Positions 1 through 12,339 of a DNA stretch of 64,000 nt are shown here, one piece after another (the stretch's first letter is position 1; the number at the start of each line of letters is the position of its first letter). The position numbers and the translations under genes were made by a program. The notes below the pieces were generated by a model, which ran no database searches, was not told the origin of the DNA, and saw only the letters and a list, made by a program, of their open reading frames with translations. This DNA is from Sepiola atlantica (Eukaryota; Mollusca; Cephalopoda; Sepiida; Sepiolidae): positions 152,326,607 to 152,390,606 of the forward strand of contig OY744520.1 in the NCBI GenBank assembly GCA_963556195.1, written 5' to 3'.

Positions 1-983
1 GTTTAGATATATTGCGCCAACTGTCACGGATATTTTCCGAGTGAGTGTTTGTAAAGACACGTTGGAATATTAATCAGAAGGAACATGGTGTTAAATAACA
101 CCGGCTATTATATTTAACTAAACCGATATATAAATGTAATAAACGGTGTTATGTAACACTATGTTCCTATATTATATTTAACCATACCGATACTTGGTTA
201 AAATTGCCGATTTTTGTCAGATTTCCACAATAATTCAAGTTTTTTTTACAAACATACAGACATGTAACTTCCGTCATACAAAAAGAACAATCATAATAAT
301 AACAATACTGATAATATGATGATAGTTAACAAGAATAATAAAACCAGCCAAACATTAGATTTCACCATCCCAGCCGATCGCAAGGTGGCGCGTTGAAGGG
401 AGCAGTAAATACACGGAACTTTCCAGCGAGCTGAACGAGCTATAGACAACGGTAATATGAGCACTAGGAACAGTACGCAAAACCTATAAGAGAGACTAAA
501 ACACATTTGAAGGTAAAGGAAAGGTAAATACTATACAAACCACAACAATGATTAAAATAACTGACATATTACAAATGCAGAAAACCCACAAAACAAAATA
601 AAGAAACATAAGTTAACATGCACATATAACTAAACAAAACACAACTCGAATGTAAAAAGAAACCTATTAAGACGAACCCAAGAGAAACTACTTAAGTTAA
701 GTCTAACGATATGTAAAAAGAAAAGTAAATCTACCTAGCATCACCCCATAACAAAGTAACGACAAATTAACTTAGGAACACCAACATTAGTTGGTACCAC
801 GCAAAGTAGCTGTCAGAGGGCTGGGATAATGGAAAGACTGGTTAGGGATAGCACCTATCGAAACCTCAACAGGAACGGAAGAGACCTGGTGTTATATTCA
901 CCTGATCTGAGTTGGCTTTCACCGAAGGAGGAAGTTTCAAAGGAATATCAAATTCACCACATGTATATTCGGGTGAGGGAAGG
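1..983. other. AT-rich sequence, no gene recognised
   Basis: No open frame here resembles a known protein. Apart from the hairpin at 80-167 I see only A-rich unique sequence. The segment from about 800 onward may be the body of a SINE whose head is the 5S-like sequence that follows on the minus strand, but I cannot define its end. Confidence 0.5.
80..167. repeat. 24-bp inverted repeat (hairpin) with duplicated flank
   Basis: Bases 80-103 and 144-167 are inverted copies of one another with two mismatches. The sequence just inside the left arm (tattatatttaac) recurs just outside the right arm, so an inverted and a direct duplication overlap. It could be a fold-back remnant. Function unknown. 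Confidence 0.55.
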
Positions 984-1090
984 CGACGTACAACGTCTAT
1001 TATTCCCAAGTGGTCACCCATCTGCTGCTGACAAGGATCAATGTCGCTAAGCTTCGATGATCTAACGAGAACCGATCAGTCGACGTAATT
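984..1090 (-). pseudogene. 5S rRNA-like sequence (5S-derived SINE head or 5S pseudogene)
   Basis: Read on the minus strand, 1000-1021 gives gatgggtgaccacttggga, matching the conserved internal control region (box C) of animal 5S rRNA with few changes. Upstream the sequence ggttctcgttagatca followed by gaagcttagc matches the 5S 5' domain and box A. The 3' end near 985 retains a divergent form of the closing helix. The middle has diverged, so this is not a working 5S gene. 5S-derived SINEs (SINE3 type) keep exactly these internal Pol III promoter elements, so a SINE head is as likely as a plain pseudogene. Confidence 0.65.
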
Positions 1091-2517
1091 ATGTCGTATA
1101 TATGTACGAAATTTAACAGGGAGTACTAAATGATCGTGACTACTTATCGTTGCTCTGATTCCAGTAAAAGCACAGACTGCTATCATGAAAGAATTACAAG
1201 TAAACGGCTAGTGAGAGAACGCCAAATGAGTGACACTAATAATAGAGAAGGTTAGAAATTTTGTTCGGCTTTGTTTCACTCGTAAATCATGTAAAACCAC
1301 TATTTTTACACCGTTGAAGCACTGGTAACAACTAGAGTGATAACTCAACGTGAGTAATGAAAGAATAAGTATTATGTCTGTTAATGGTTTACATAGATGG
1401 AGATGTTTTTAAACAAAATGAAAAGCGTAAGAATCACAGTCATAGAAGGTTTGCAACGAGGATATACGTGTTAAACGTACTATCAAGCCAAAATGTTCAT
1501 CTGAATAGCATCATTTTGCAAGGGAATTTCGTGCCCACGTTTTCGCTAAAACAATCTTTTTGTTTTGTTTTTGCAATGACGTTCACACTAGTCGAACTGA
1601 GCCGGATTCCTCCCTGATCGACAATACATTCCGAAATACACGGCTGTCATGAGCGAGATGGCTAACTAATCGTGATTTCATCGTCGAAGTCTGACCATCT
1701 GTGGACCTGAGAGCTCAGCCAATTCCTTCTTGATGGTTGTCATCAATGTCCTTACCTGTCCATGTCCTTGTGTCACTCAGTCAGAAAAGTAGCGATGATT
1801 ACATCGCGAATTTATGATGCTTGATTCAGATTTACTCAGAAATATATATTTTTATGATTTAACAATTTTTTTTAAATTTGATAATTTATTAGTGAATAAT
1901 TTATTTCATAATTTTATCATTCATTTTTAAATACCTCTACCCTCTCCATCGGTGTTACCAGGGATTTTTTAAAATTATTTTTGTTTCGTTTATCTATGCC
2001 ATTTGTTTATTTTTATTAAATTATTTTTTATTTTTTAAAGTAGGAATTTGAAAGTTGAATTTAACTATTATTGTATCGTTCCTCACTTAAATATTTAATT
2101 GACACAAATTGTATAAAACTATGACTTGTCTGTTAAATTAATGTTGTTTTAATCGTTATTTATAGAATTATATGACGTAGATAACTTCCAATCTTTTAAC
2201 ACATGATGATAGGCTAAGCATTTTAAAGACAGAAATAGCTTTCTTTTCGACAGTTTTAATGCTAACAAATTTCTGTCAAAGTTCAGTGAGAGTCCCGAAG
2301 TAATTTATTGGTTTGTTTTCAACTAGAAACAAAAGACGAAGACGGTTCACTCGTATAAGAATAAACCAAAATGCATTCTGATGAATTTAATTTTATAATT
2401 ATTTTTAAAAGTTTTTTTTTATTTGGTTCTAATACTGTACGCTATTAAATGTTTTATTTCAATAAATAATCGATTACTAGTAAATAAAAAAATAATGTAT
2501 AATTCACGTATAAGGGA
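1091..2517. other. AT-rich sequence, no gene recognised
   Basis: Short open frames only (for example 1384-1617 plus), none with a recognisable domain. 1800-2500 is strongly AT-rich with poly-T and poly-A runs. Confidence 0.5.
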
Positions 2518-2563
2518 AGTGTAGTATCTGAGTAGATACTACACCTTGATCCCACCCAAAAGG
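2518..2563 (-). pseudogene. U2 snRNA 5'-domain-like hairpin (divergent)
   Basis: On the minus strand this reads ccttttgggtgggatcaagg and then gtgtagtatct, a divergent form of the U2 snRNA 5' region that contains the branch-point-recognition sequence. It is followed by a perfect inverted copy of gtgtagtatct, making an 11-bp hairpin. A closer copy with the same hairpin arrangement lies at 41434-41492, so the two probably belong to one U2-derived repeat family. Confidence 0.5.
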
Positions 2564-3349
2564 CAAATATAGTGTAGGTGTTGTTGAGTTACAGGAAACG
2601 ATATTCCAAACAGACTGGTAAATATAACTAGTTTTATCAAGGTTTCTTTAAACAAAAAGATAAAGTTCCACGCCCGTAAGTTTAATCAAAATACGACAGA
2701 AATATAAAACGCCAATCTTTCACCATTTCACTATTTTGGCTAAGATTTCAAACAATTTTCTTTATTTAAAAAACAACTTTTTCTTTTTTTTGTAAAAAAA
2801 AACAACGAAACTTAAAAGCGTCCACTTCTGCGATTGGATGCGTATCTTTCTGCAGTAAACAGGCGAAATGTAATCGTTGCCAAAGTTTTATTTGGATAAG
2901 AGAATAAAGCAGATATATAAGACGCAGCTTCTCTAAAATGTTAGTAATTTTGGTGTTCACTAATTCTTCGGAATTATATCGATTAATAACCCAAATTCCA
3001 GATAATAAAATCAATTATTTCAATTTTTAATAGCAGAGTTCAGATTTCTACATAAGTTTAACTTAAAATAGTTCCCCAAAGACGCACTTTAACTGCGACT
3101 TGGTTTTCCTACTCTTTAGCAAAATAATCCCGCCGACAAAATTACTTTTTCTATTTCCGCGCCAGGGAGAGAAATCTTATTTATATATCAAGCTGTACAC
3201 GATTCAACAAAACTATCTCAGACCTTTTTTTTAAATATAAAATTCAAAGTAAATTACAATCTATTTCCAAAAAGTATATCAAAAACAAATTGTTACATTT
3301 GTCTTCAAGTAAATATAGATTCATTTTGAAACTATTGATTTTCATTTCT
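2564..3349. other. AT-rich sequence, no gene recognised
   Basis: An 82-residue minus-strand open frame at 2766-3014 has no recognisable motif. Nothing else seen. Confidence 0.45.
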
Positions 3350-3725
3350 TAATGAATGAAAATGCAACGCCAATAACGAACACCAATAAGATTAGAGAAT
3401 TTGTAGAAAGCACTACATTTACCCAGCATAGAAGTCATCCTCGGACAAATCGGTTACGCTGGTATGGTCATGTGGAAAGTTCATACTTTTGGATGAACCG
3501 TTGCAGAAGCATGAATATCTTGAATAGTAGGAAGGTGGGTCGGACAATGATTAACGTGGAAGCACGTGATTAGACAAGAGCGCAGAAAGTAGAATTTGGA
3601 GACAGTTGACCCGCTGAACCGTGAATACTGAAGAGTTAGCTTGCGAAGTATCAGAAAACGTCTGACCCTTGAACAAGGGCAAGGTGGCGTTAAATGAATA
3701 GAAGAAGAAGAATCTTTGTGTTAAA
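3350..3725 (+). pseudogene. non-LTR retrotransposon (LINE) 3'-end remnant
   Basis: The open frame from 3352 encodes a peptide with NRLRWYGHVE, the tryptophan-rich stretch found downstream of the reverse transcriptase domain in many LINEs (consensus like RLRWYGHVMRR). After a stop near 3571 the same frame continues with weak similarity to the usual LINE C-terminus. The segment ends with agaagaagaagaa near 3700, a plausible simple 3' tail. Only the last part of the element is present and it is broken by stops. Family not assignable. Confidence 0.5.
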
Positions 3726-5481
3726 TTGCCTCGTTATATATGATATGTTGTAATACACGTGTGAAATCAACGGAACAATTTGTTTCGTATTTTAATTTTC
3801 GGGAAATTAATTTTACTATTTTCAAATTAGATCTTAATTTTGTCTTAATATTAAAATATAAATTCTTTTAACTTTTTCGATCATCAATTCGAAAAATATA
3901 CATACAATAAACAGGACGTGAAATAAAAAGACAATAAAAAGTAAACAACAATGCAAAATAAAATATACAAACGCATGCATACTCTTTCCGAAGAGCTTCA
4001 GCACATCATTGAGAAGAGAATGCCCCCAGAAAGTAGTTGTTTCGTTTTGTCAACACATGTTTGGACGAGCAGGTTGTACTTAAGTACTAGCTAAAAGCAT
4101 CCTCAAAACTGAATCTTTGGCAGATAAGCCAGTTAGCTTGTATGTCATATATATATAATATTTCGTTTGCTTTTAAATTAGTTTGTAATCTATTGAGATT
4201 CTGATAGTGTGAAGGCACATCCGGTGCCATGACGTCACATAAGCATGTGTGGAGTTAAACTTCACTGAGATGAAACATACAAAAAATTAAACAATATTTC
4301 TTTCTAGAAATAACGTTTTCATTTTTGGGGTGGCGGGATGTTACAATAATTTAATTGCTTCCTGAAGAAAGTGGGATTGACATGAGATGGGTTTAAATCA
4401 GAGGGTTTGACGCCTTAGTTTATCAAGTACATTCGGCACTCCCACATATGTCGGGTGACACAGACATAAAGGATTGACACTGGCGTGATATTATTCATTA
4501 ACACTGTATTTTGATTTTACCAGAGTTTACAAAAGAATAAGGCAAAGTTAAGGACGAACCGTTAATGGTTAGTCTTGTAAGTACACTAATTAGAATAGCC
4601 CTTCTCGAATTGGTTTATCACAGTGAGACATACTTCGGCTTTATAATTAGTCCAAAGTGACCAAACTCCAGGGATCATTTCAGATTGAGTTTTCCTTTGT
4701 CTAGACTAGATGTCTTATTATAAATAACTTGGAATGATGATTACGCAGTTATTATTTTGAGTTTGAATACAGTTTGACTGAATTAAAAGAGACTATTTAG
4801 TCGTAGCGATTGCATGCACTCTCTTAGGTGCCATTTAAATGTATTAAGTATCTTACTTAAAAGTGAGTTGGCGTAAGAACTTAAGAGGATTGCCACGTAA
4901 AGAAAGACGGGGATAAAAAAGACAAAAAGAACCAACTTAAAATAAAATGAATTAAAGATAGATAGATAAATAAATTAAAAAATAGTAACTCGACAAATGC
5001 GAACCTAAATGGCATACAATATTTACTATCGAAGTATAATATCCTGATGAGATATAGGATTGAAACATGAGTGCATTTCTGTGGTAGTCATTGACAACAT
5101 ATTAATTTATACATATGTTAAAGACAGAATGGAAAACAACTTTAAGTATCTAACAACACATTTCTTTTTTATCTTCAAAACCTGATCAAAGAGCAAATAC
5201 ACAAAATTATAGCTGGTATTTTTGGAACCTTTTCACATACTCTGCGAATTTTAGACATCACTGTCTTGATCATTTTATTTGGAGAATAATTTTTTTGACG
5301 TGGGTCCTCGATGAAATTCTGAAAATAACGAAATGTGTCAAGCCCTGTAAGTTGTTATCCATGTTGTCTCTTGCGTATATTCATGTATTATATCTGCGCT
5401 CGTTGCTAAATACGGTGTCCTTAGACTGCACATATATGAATTCGTAATTCCAATCAGATAGGTGCATGGGGAGACGTCTCG
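3726..5481. other. AT-rich sequence, no gene recognised
   Basis: No credible coding frame. A lone ctgatgag at 5044 followed by gaaac was examined as a hammerhead and set aside (only about 3 bp of stem II). Confidence 0.5.
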
Positions 5482-5657
5482 ACAGAGTTGTAATAGTGAA
5501 GCCTACATATATATATATATTACTATTTCATGTATCCACATAAAATTTCATAAGGGGATATAATTTTTTATGTATCAATTTTCAGTATTTACTTCAATAG
5601 TGCTCGATACGTAAGTAGAGCTAGGTAGTAAGTTATGAACATATATTTATGGCAATA

Positions 5658-5706
5658 AAGCTACAAAGAGGCTCCTGCGTTTCATCCCGGAGGGATCGTC
5701 AGGCTA
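5658..5706 (-). ncRNA. candidate hammerhead ribozyme, family A left arm
   Basis: Minus-strand RNA shows box 1 CUGACGA (5696-5702), a UCCC/GGGA stem II with a short loop, and box 2 GAAA (5680-5683). A roughly 7-bp stem III has one mismatch, and the putative cleavage triplet is GUA just before GCUUUAUUG. Stem I is short (AGC/GCU). Fits the CUGANGA...GAAA consensus. Confidence 0.55.
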
Positions 5707-5707
5707 A

Positions 5708-5758
5708 AATTGACGATTCCTCCTGGGGGTGAAACGCAGGAGCCTCTGTGTAGCTTAA
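5708..5758 (+). ncRNA. hammerhead-like motif, family A right arm (box 1 mutated)
   Basis: Plus strand: UUGACGA instead of CUGACGA at 5710-5716, stem II UUCC/GGGG-type, GAAA at 5731-5734, then a 7-bp stem III closed by AGCC. The C-to-U change in the first core position would be expected to impair cleavage. Confidence 0.4.
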
Positions 5759-5783
5759 TTGTCAAAAATATATTTTCATAACT

Positions 5784-5933
<150 letters not shown>

Positions 5934-7005
5934 TACGAAACTTTTAGATAAATAATGCATACAAAGCAAAGTTGATAATCAACTGATACTACCGCAGAAA
6001 CACTTACTTTTGGTATTTTTTAAAGTCGAATTAAACGAAAGGAAACCTAGATTATCCATTCGATCTTTTTTCAGGTAATCCTTTATTACGAGGTTTCATA
6101 ACCCGTCGATTGATAAATGAAACCCCTCATGAATATCCCGAACAGGTGATTTATTAAATGAATACCCAGCGGAATGCTCATGGGTCAGACTAGATATGTA
6201 GACTTCCAAGGCTTGACAAACTGTTTGATGATCTTCCAGAGAAAATAAAACCTCGGACGTGGATAGAGACACTAAACAAGTAATGCTATTTATACTTTCT
6301 TTCAGCTTTTATTTACACAAATGTCTCAGGAAATTGTGTATATTGATAACAAAAACAGTGTGTTCACCTTCGACTATCTTAACGGGATCACTTGTGCTTA
6401 CGAGAAGAAAACTTGAGTCAGTAAGTAAATATAACCGGAACTCTAATAAGCAAGTCTGAATTTTTATGCGTTGGCAGAGTGAAGTATGGAATAACCTTAT
6501 GTCAGACTGAAAGGAGTTCAATGTCAAATGTTTATAGGAAGCTAAGCACTTTGGAAAACACTTGATGTGTTGAGGTAGTGTCAACTTTTGCCTTATGAGT
6601 AGACGATAGAGTTAATGACACAATAGAAAACGGATGAGGTTAGCTGAGAGATGCAAAGTAGAAAACATATATTGGCAGCTTTTTGAAGAGGTGGTTATAG
6701 ATCCGCTCGTTCTACGCGTATGCATCGCTTTCTTGTCATTAACATGAAAAATGTATCTGTATGGAAAGTCAAAATAAAAACTAGGTTATTTAAAACTAAA
6801 ATGTTTTCGCTTATTATAATCGGAAAATACGAACGACAAAGATGGGTCGGATGAAAAGAAGTTCGAGCGAGGAAACCGAACACAGGATAAGTAGAGAAAT
6901 AATCGCCCTCACATATTCTCCCATTATGCTCCTTCCCCTTCTTTTTCTATTTTCCGCATGTTTCTCTTCTTTCTTTTTCTCTCCTTATCCTCCTCCTGTT
7001 CTACT
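5934..7005. other. no gene recognised
   Basis: Overlapping short frames at 6259-6584 on both strands have no recognisable domain. Confidence 0.4.
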
Positions 7006-7204
<199 letters not shown>

Positions 7205-10200
7205 GCTAGCCTTCCTAGTCGAAGGTAGTTGCATTTGTTCTTCTATCTCTCTTTTCCCGTTGTTTTATTTCTTCCTCACCTTTTTTGCTTTTAGTGTCCT
7301 CCTTTCCTTTTTTCCTCTCCTTTTCGTCCTTCATATAAAACTAGCTGTTCCTACCCGACGTCGCCCGGGTTATTTTTATTATTTTTACTTTCATAGTCGA
7401 ATAGCTTTTTTAAACTATGCCGATTTCTTTTCTGCCAGAAAAATTATTATTATTATAAAATCTTCCTGACTTCCTTGCAAATGTATTCTAAATTTCTATA
7501 CAGAGTTTACTCCGTTGTTTTTAAAGATTGTCGCCCATCATCGGATAAGTTACTTTTTTTAAGGGAATAAAGCGAATGACGATTTTCTGCTCTAAACACC
7601 ATGCAGTATCAATCAGCAAGACAAACTGGAGAATAAGAATACAATATAGATGTTTTAAGTTGTCTAAGCTATCGATGACAAAAGTCGGGAATCTGACAGG
7701 ATACTTTTATATATTTGATATTGAATGCTAATTTCAACATGAGATATTTATAAAAAGTTAAGTATTTTTGAAAAACGGTTACTCTGTATGTCCGAAATTT
7801 TTTAGATAGGGTCATGCCTTCACGAAATATTAAATGTTTGCACACAAAGGAGCATACATTTGGTCGTACAGATTGTTTATATTTATTTATTTTTCCTTGG
7901 TTGTGTTTTATTTATCTTTTAGTTCTTTCAGTCTCGACTTGGAAAACTGCGTCAGTTGTAAAAGGACTGATCTTAGAAGTCCATCCTCAAGGAGGCGCAT
8001 GGAGGGGCATCTGTGCTACAATATCAGCAGCACGTGGTCTATTCCCACACGTGGTCTTGGGTCAGATTACGTCCAATATACATATCGATAACATAAATCA
8101 GTACTGAGACATTAAAAAAGGTTCTACTTTCTTTAATCTGAATTTTGTCTTTTTTTTTTCTTCTATCGTAAATTATTTCTCCATGGTATTTCGTTTACAA
8201 AGAATATACCAATTCTGTTCTTTAAATTGGGCGAGACCCTGCGCCGTGGAGATTGCCAGTCAACCGTTGATGGCGTTCATATCGTATTTCAGTAGACGAC
8301 TTGACAGACATTTAGCCCGCAAGTGAAGAAAGGGCGGCAAGGCATAAATTAATTGAATAAAGAAAAGTAAAAAAAAAAGTTGAATTAATTAATCAAGGCA
8401 GAAAATAATTAACATTTTAATATTCAGTTTTATTCTAAGAGGGCCTAACTTCACGGGGCCTAACTCGCCCTACTCGCAATCGCATTTCTATTATTTTAAA
8501 CAAAAGAAATCAACAATCAAATTATGTCATGCTGGTGGAAAGAATTAAAAAACATATCAAGTTAAACAAAACAATTTTGATAAACTTCACATTAAATCAG
8601 TATTAAAATAGCTTAGCACTCAGTGGCGCGGAGCGCATACTTCCGCCATTACATCAGATCAAGAATTTTTTTAAATCATTAAAGGAAAAAAAACTAAATG
8701 AAATAGAAATGAACAAATAAACATGTAGGCATAGATAATAAGAATACATTTTTGTGATGTAACTATACTAAATTTATTCAATAAATACATAATTCAACAT
8801 TTGACAAAATATGAATATTAGATTTAAATATATAAGCGCATGAAGATCTTTTCCAACCAGCAAATTTTAGATTCCTATATTAGGGACATGGCGAAGTTTC
8901 ATCGGATGCCCTGCTGGCTTGGTAGGCAGGGAGCAGCCTCAAGGCATTCCCTCAAATAGTGGCGATGAAGAGGAGTTCGTAAAGCCAAGTCAATTCACGG
9001 TGAGGCGCGTCATGAATAGACCAAGACGAGGAAGTCCTGCGTAGCGGAGCCAATCGCCCTACTCATCCTCACGGCGATTGTTCGGAATACGAATCTGCCG
9101 AGAAGACTTGTGTATTTTGATTGCTTACGGTCCTCCACTGACTGCAATTTAATTGTAAAATAGCAACTTTGATTCAATTGATCGTATTCAATGAATCGTG
9201 TGGTGTTGTGTTGCGACATTAAATAAACTAAAATCGTGTATACGTCGTAAAACAGACGACCCTAACTAAATCTAAATATTATATCTATTAATTAAAACAA
9301 GAATAAATGCATCAAACTGTTTCAATTCTGAAACACGGACGCAAAACATTTAAGCAAAAAAAACCTACTATACTCACCCCATTTCAACTTTTATATAACC
9401 CCACTGTGTTTATTAAAAGATCGAAAAATATATCAACATTATACACCTGGCCTGGAACTGGTATGCTAATTAGTGTGTATATATAAAACACGCAAAAACG
9501 AATGGAGCACTCTTCGATAGCTTATAGTGTTTATGTAAAAAGTAAAATGTCCATTCCTTGTTTTGCCGATGTTGAAATAACAACCGGATTTCAATCTCAG
9601 CCTGTCTTTAATTTAAATCTATGATTTATTTATTCGTCAGAAGTGGTTTACGATATGCTTCAACACTTATACATTTGAATGAAACATTTAATTTCCAGCT
9701 TTTCGTCAACTGTATTAAATCGTTGAATAATATAATAAACACTTCTAATTAAGGGATAAGCAATGAAACTGCAGTAAAGTGCTCAGATAAGTAAAATGGG
9801 TTATTCATTAATGTTATAAAGCTCGATAAGAAAATATATTGAGCCACATATGTGTATATATATCTATTTACATGATTCTGTTCCATTTCGGAATTCATGT
9901 TTGAACGACTAATTCATCAATATCACCATTAGGATGTATTGTCTCGTGCATAGTCATTAGTTTCTTAATTTTTGGTGCATGTTTTGGGATTTTTGTCATG
10001 TTTATGAAGGGTGTAGTGTATCTTACTAGGATGGTGCCTAAGTTTTTATTTCTTTATTATGCTTATACTGTACTTTATTTTCAAGGAAGTTGATTGTTCT
10101 TCTCGTGTATTTTCTTTTAATAATCTTTTTCATCTTCATTAATTTGATCGTTTCCACTTCCAGAATGGCCGCGTATTCACTAAGTGTCCTCATCATCTCT

Positions 10201-10344
10201 CGATTATATAGTTCTATGTCATTATTTGTTTCGATGTCTTCTTCATCTCATGTCATGCACATTTCTCATTACGAATTCCATTCCTATATAAAGATTCTAG
10301 TTGTGTTTATTTGTGTGTCTAGCTTTATTATAATTTACTCACTG
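7205..10344. other. no gene recognised
   Basis: Pyrimidine-rich to 7330, then AT-rich. Overlapping frames at 7814-8107 and the GC-richer patch at 8870-9070 do not match anything I know. 8220-8345 has higher GC and could be a SINE fragment, but I see no promoter boxes. Confidence 0.4.
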
Positions 10345-11510
10345 GGAGTTCTCACACAGCTCATCAGTGATTGCTAACCGACAACCGGTGGTATTCCCTG
10401 GAGTCTGAGTGACAACAAGTCTCCCCAGATTTCCAGTATTCTCCACCTCTTTTCGATAGCCACCGCAAATAAATTTGCAGTATCACAACAGTCGTTCACC
10501 ATTGATTTCTCGCCTGCAAGGACCATTGGTCTTCTCTGGGATGTGGGTGGCAATAAGCCTCCCCAAGGTCCCAGCAGTCTCCGCACTTCCAGTGGAGGTC
10601 TGGTTTGTGCTGTCCCTCCTTGGTCAAATATTTTGTGTGGTGTCAGTCTCGGCTGGTACCATTTTTTTTAAATTTATTTATTTTATTTATTTATTTTTTT
10701 AAATTAATTTTTTTTTGGGGGGTGGGGGCTGATTATTTTTATTTGGGGGGGAGCTGATGGTGTTTCTTGCTATTTCTGTTCATTGGTTAATTTTTGTGTT
10801 GTGTCAGTTGAAGCCGCTCTAATTTATGGGGGAGGGGGGCTTATACAGCGATGTTTCTTGCATTTTCTGTTTCTTTGTTTGTGATGCGTTCTTTCAGTGG
10901 TTTTGTTTTCTTCCTGTAGTAGATTCCGTGTGACCATTCGTAGCTTATGCGGGTTAGTTTCCATTATTATTATTATTATTATTATTATTTCTTACTAGGA
11001 GTTCTCACTACTGATCGCTCATTGGTACTAACAGGTGATGTTGCCTTGTGTCTGAATGGTAACTACTCTCTCCAGATTCCCAGTACATTTCTATTGATAA
11101 CAAGTGCAAAACATTTTTCATTATTACAACAGCTGTTTACCATTGATATCTAGCTGATAACAGCCGTTGTTTTTTGTGTAATTTTAGTGTCAATAAGCCT
11201 CCTTATGGTTCCAATACACTCTTTGTCTCTACAGTAGAGGCTTGGATAGTGATATCCCTCCTCGGTCTTTCCACCCTCCTTGATCCTTCACGATCATGTT
11301 GTGTGGTACCAACCGAGGCTGGTGCCACCACTTTAGAAGGTGGAGGTTATACCATTGGATTTATGGTAGTTTCAGTTCTCTTGGATTCGTTTGATGTTCT
11401 TTTATTATTATTTACTAGTTTTAAGGGTTTTCACACAATCCATGATCAGTGACAATAATCAACGCTATTAACTGGCGTCTGAGTGACAACAAGTCTCCTC
11501 AGTTTATATA
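10345..11510 (+). repeat. dispersed repeat, three tandem copies
   Basis: Copy 1 is 10345-10660, copy 2 about 10990-11340 and partial copy 3 about 11430-11510. Copies 1 and 3 share gagtctgagtgacaacaag. Copies 1 and 2 share ggtcaataagcctcc-type, ccattgat and gaggctggtgcc-type blocks in the same order. A minus-strand copy lies at 40440-40690, and fragments at 45240-45440 (minus) and 19650-19770. Several copies lie beside an ATT array. The open frames here carry no known domain. Repeat class unknown. Confidence 0.5.
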
Positions 11511-11729
11511 ACTCGGTCCGTTCGCTAATTAATTATATTTCGCAAGGGGAACTGTTACTAAAACCTCTGGTTTCAGCGTCTCCATTTACGACGTGTCACA
11601 TATCTCTTAGCAATACACTCTGTAACGTGTTACGTTATTTCAGGATAATTAGTGTTTTGCAAACAAACAATTTCAAAACAAACGATGTGAAGCCCTTCCC
11701 TTCTCTATCTCTACCCCTTCCCCCCTCTT

Positions 11730-11735
11730 TCTCTC

Positions 11736-11793
<58 letters not shown>
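11730..11793. repeat. CT dinucleotide array
   Basis: Almost pure CT, in a broader pyrimidine-rich tract from 11697. Confidence 0.95.
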
Positions 11794-11797
<4 letters not shown>

Positions 11798-11965
11798 TAT
11801 GTTGTTTTTCTCGTCCTTTTCTCAGATTCGTCCTCGCATCTCTATGAGAGGCTGCGTCCGTCGGCCGTCCATCACACTTGCATGTTAAATAACATTTGCA
11901 GTGTTTAACACACGCCTTGGATTGCATCTTAGTTGATATCCATCCATGAAAGGCTATATCCGTTT

Positions 11966-12165
11966 GTTGGTCTGTCAGACTTATGTTTGAAGTATCTGTT
12001 TTGCACGTCTGTCACGCTTAAGTTTCAAGTTGCATTTAAGTCAGTTTGTAATGTTTACGTTTGAAATAGCATGTTTGTCGGTCTGTCACGCTTAAATTGG
12101 AAATAGTATTTTGTTGGTCTGTCATGTTTACGTTTTAGCTAGCATGTAAGTCGATCAACGCGAAA
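11966..12165 (+). repeat. 37-bp minisatellite
   Basis: Unit starts at 11966, 12003, 12040, 12077, 12113 and 12150 give steps of 37, 37, 37, 36 and 37 bp. The shared unit core is gtcggtctgtcacgcttaa followed by gtttgaaatagcatgt. A longer-period duplication precedes it: atgagaggctgcgtccg near 11843 and atgaaaggctatatccg near 11946. Two further unit-like copies occur at 19922-19995. Confidence 0.75.
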
Positions 12166-12270
12166 ATTGAATGGACGCATTTTAAGAATGAGGAAGTTCT
12201 TATTTCACTCGTTCGCCATTCTTCTCACTTTCTTCAAACTCTCTCCCATCCTCTCCATCTCCTCTCTCCG

Positions 12271-12301
<31 letters not shown>

Positions 12302-12323
12302 TTTCTCTCTCTGTTTCTCTCTC
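12271..12323. repeat. CT dinucleotide array
   Basis: CT units with a few tttct interruptions. Confidence 0.9.
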
Positions 12324-12339
12324 TGTTCACCTTGTAAAT

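Noticed and set aside
5041..5085. ctgatgag followed by gaaac on the plus strand
   Set aside because: Only about three base pairs of stem II and no convincing stem III or I.
10715..10840. Runs of G (ggggggtggggg and ggggggg) as a possible quadruplex
   Set aside because: Too few G tracts within a normal loop distance to make a firm call.
11966..12165. CRISPR-like array
   Set aside because: Contiguous diverged 37-bp units with no spacers in a eukaryotic context: a minisatellite.
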